In this document: one piece after another, positions 62,392 through 64,000 of the stretch | Layout: the number at the start of each line of letters is the position of its first letter | Numbering within the stretch: position 1 is the first letter of the stretch | Assembly (NCBI RefSeq): GCF_028330985.1 | Contig: NZ_JAQMUE010000111.1 | Span: forward strand, 1 to 64,000 | Length of the DNA: 64,000 bases | Source: Roseofilum reptotaenium CS-1145 | GTDB taxonomy: Bacteria > Cyanobacteriota > Cyanobacteriia > Cyanobacteriales > Desertifilaceae | Reading direction: 5' to 3' | Notes under the pieces: generated by a model | What the model was told of the DNA's origin: nothing | What the model saw: only the letters and a program-made list of their open reading frames with translations | The model's database searches: none | Made by a program: the position numbers and the translations under genes

Positions 62392-62994
62392 CTATTGGGG
62401 AACCGCAGACGTAGCTTCACTATCCTCATCCCTTTTGGGATAGGGAGAATCTACAAAGCCTAATTCAAATAATTGTTGGTATGCCTTTTTACCCATTTCG
62501 GTGGTGGGGTTTTGAGAGCGAATCACCTGTACCAGCAGGGGAACCGCTAAATCAGCTTCGTTTTGAGCGCGATGGACGAGGGCAAGCTGATAGGTTGCTT
62601 CATCCCGTTTTTGCGCCGTTTCCACAGCTAAATCCCGTTGGCTATTCGCAATACGATTATCAATACCAGAGAAACTCGCTGCCAGTTCCTGATAAAAATT
62701 CGATAATTGGTTAAACACTTGACGAGCATCTTGGAGTTTTTGCTGCGCTAGGGCATAATTTTCATTGCCCACGGCTTGAGCCGCTTCAGCCATCAGGCGA
62801 TCGCCGCCAATCCTACTCAGTAGGCTGTTTTCCTGATTCAGGGGTCGAAATTCATCGGCATTCGGTTGAGCGTCTTGAGCCGCTAAGTTCTGGTGAGTCG
62901 ATTGCCCAAAGGCTACGTTTGTGAAGGCGATCGCAGAAGTACAAATAGCTAGGGTCGTCGCTTGCAGGAGTTGAGAGGGTTTTAAAGATACCAT
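62392..62994 (-). CDS. Exported protein of unknown function
   Basis: A 200-residue protein with a clear Sec signal peptide (basic MVSLKPSQ, hydrophobic LLQATTLAICTSAIAFT, likely cleavage after VAFG near residue 30). The mature part is mostly helical and tetratricopeptide-like (ALAQQKLQDARQVFNQLS, ATYQLALVHRAQNEADLA, KAYQQLFELG). No catalytic motif is visible. It probably resides in the periplasm or thylakoid lumen. Confidence 0.65.
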   Translation of the reverse strand: MVSLKPSQLLQATTLAICTSAIAFTNVAFGQSTHQNLAAQDAQPNADEFRPLNQENSLLSRIGGDRLMAEAAQAVGNENYALAQQKLQDARQVFNQLSNFYQELAASFSGIDNRIANSQRDLAVETAQKRDEATYQLALVHRAQNEADLAVPLLVQVIRSQNPTTEMGKKAYQQLFELGFVDSPYPKRDEDSEATSAVPQ

Positions 62995-63121
62995 GAGTTG
63001 TAAGAGCTAGGGTGAAGACTAACAATATAAAACAAATCTAAACATAATTTAGCAGACAGTTCCCCTTTTTATCTGTTCCAATCAAAAGCAAGAGATAAAC
63101 GATCGCAATAGAGTAGTGAAG

Positions 63122-64000
63122 ATGGTCAAAGTTTTTGAGCAGTTGTGGCGCTTTCTTGGGAGTCAACTGAGTTCTCCCCCGGATCAGTCCTCCGATCCCG
63201 TTCAGGCCAAGTCGGGTATCCCAGAGTCAGAAATCGGGTTAGTACTGCAACGGGGCGGCCAAGAATTGGTTTTAGAAAAGGCTTCAGATCGGCTGACGGT
63301 TTCCCCGAAGTCGAATATGTCTTCAGACTGGGCCAAGGATCTCCCTTCCTTAGCGACTCGTCCTATTGCTCCAAAACTCTCAGAATTAACGGTCGATCCC
63401 CAAAGCTTAGAAACGGCAATTACTTCAGCTCGCAATTCCCAAGATGTAGCCTTTGCCAGTCATGTCTATCAGATCAAAAATTCACCGGGAACCTACACCT
63501 ATTTGTCCAACGAGATTACCATTCAATGGTCGCCAACGAGCAATGCCCAAACTCGCAGGGGCCCGATTCAAAAGTATGGCCTGCGGGAAGTCAAACCGGT
63601 GGAAACACTCCCCAATACCTGGGTTTATCAACTGACGGAAAAATCCACAGAAAATCCGATTAAAATTGCCAACCGCCTAATTGCTTCTCCAGTAGTCCTT
63701 ACGGCTGAACCCAATCTCATTATTCCCAGCCAACCCATGTATCGCCCCACCGATGGGTCTTATCGACAACAATGGTATCTGAACCATAATGGGGGAAACT
63801 ATCTCGCGACTGGGTCGCATATTGATGCAGAACGCGCTTGGGATCTGACCAGGGGCGATCGCTCCATTGTCGTCGCCGTTGCCGATGATGCGATCGACCT
63901 CAACCATCCTGACTTCCAAGGATTAGGTAAAATTGTTGCCCCCAAAGACTTCAAAGACCGAGACTTTATCCCCCAACCCGGAGGACTGGTGGAAAACCAT
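63122..64000 (+). CDS. Subtilisin-like (S8) serine protease, partial at right edge
   Basis: A reading frame of 293 codons from ATG 63122 runs off the window. Residues ~1-200 are a propeptide-like region with no signal peptide. At ~248-264 the sequence IVVAVADDAIDLNHPDF matches the catalytic-Asp motif of subtilases, with Asp255 as the likely nucleophile-assisting residue and HPDF conserved. QQWYLNHNGG before it is typical of calcium-dependent cyanobacterial and proprotein-convertase-like S8 enzymes. The His and Ser motifs lie beyond the window. Several short overlapping frames here are not genes. Confidence 0.85.
   Translation, partial: MVKVFEQLWRFLGSQLSSPPDQSSDPVQAKSGIPESEIGLVLQRGGQELVLEKASDRLTVSPKSNMSSDWAKDLPSLATRPIAPKLSELTVDPQSLETAITSARNSQDVAFASHVYQIKNSPGTYTYLSNEITIQWSPTSNAQTRRGPIQKYGLREVKPVETLPNTWVYQLTEKSTENPIKIANRLIASPVVLTAEPNLIIPSQPMYRPTDGSYRQQWYLNHNGGNYLATGSHIDAERAWDLTRGDRSIVVAVADDAIDLNHPDFQGLGKIVAPKDFKDRDFIPQPGGLVENH

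Noticed and set aside
63145-63919. Short frames at the right edge as separate genes
   Set aside because: They overlap a continuous frame from 63122 that encodes a recognisable subtilase.
1-64000. CRISPR arrays, insertion sequences, rRNA genes
   Set aside because: I looked for regular spaced repeats, transposase motifs with inverted repeats and rRNA stretches and saw none.

Overview
The window reads as chromosome of a filamentous cyanobacterium. Evidence: HIP1 palindromes (GCGATCGC and truncated forms) occur throughout, and many genes are cyanobacterial signature families (DUF1830, DUF4079, DUF6761, DICT domain, a CGFS glutaredoxin next to a BolA-like gene, and rpmG-rpsR next to an RNB exonuclease). 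I see no transposase gene. The only sign of a mobile element is at the left edge: the N-terminus of a possible integrase and a 22-base copy of the 3' end of tRNA-Pro.

Layout. 1-530: edge of a possible integrated element. 660-8193: chromosomal genes, all on the minus strand (ABC-2 permease, RNB exonuclease, S18, L33, RDD membrane protein, CheY-like receiver, pentapeptide-repeat protein, DICT/HD protein). 8432-56687: one 48-kb plus-strand hybrid PKS/NRPS locus of nine genes, with overlaps or short gaps and no visible internal terminator. 56684-58285: convergent radical SAM gene overlapping the NRPS stop. 58608-64000: housekeeping or unknown genes, ending in a subtilase cut by the window edge.

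Assembly line as read from motifs (a trailing ° marks a domain that looks dead). M1: KS-AT-cMT-KR(Tyr>His)-ACP. M2: KS-AT-KR-ACP. M3: KS-AT°-cMT-KR°-ACP. M4: KS-AT on one protein and MT-KR-ACP on the next. M5: KS-AT-cMT-KR(Tyr>His)-ACP. M6: KS-AT-MT-KR-ACP. M7: TubC docking-C-gutted A°-AerA-like acyl-adenylation-KR-PCP. Then a PhyH-type Fe(II)/2-oxoglutarate dioxygenase. M8: TubC docking-C-A-PCP-E. M9: C-PCP-TE with no A domain. There is no DH or ER anywhere, all intact ATs have malonyl-type motifs, and five of six PKS modules carry a methyltransferase of one of two families. The expected product is a heavily methylated polyketide with keto, hydroxy and possibly methoxy groups, extended by an alpha-hydroxy acid and a D-configured branched aliphatic amino acid, then released by the TE, probably as a macrolactone.

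That prediction matches what I remember of the looekeyolides, macrocycles from the coral black-band-disease cyanobacterium Roseofilum: a 16-carbon polyketide, 2-deamino-2-hydroxymethionine and D-leucine. This is a recollection plus inference, not a sequence match. The points that the product does not explain are the dead AT and KR of M3, the split M4, the fossil A domain in M7, the A-less last module and the absence of a loading module.
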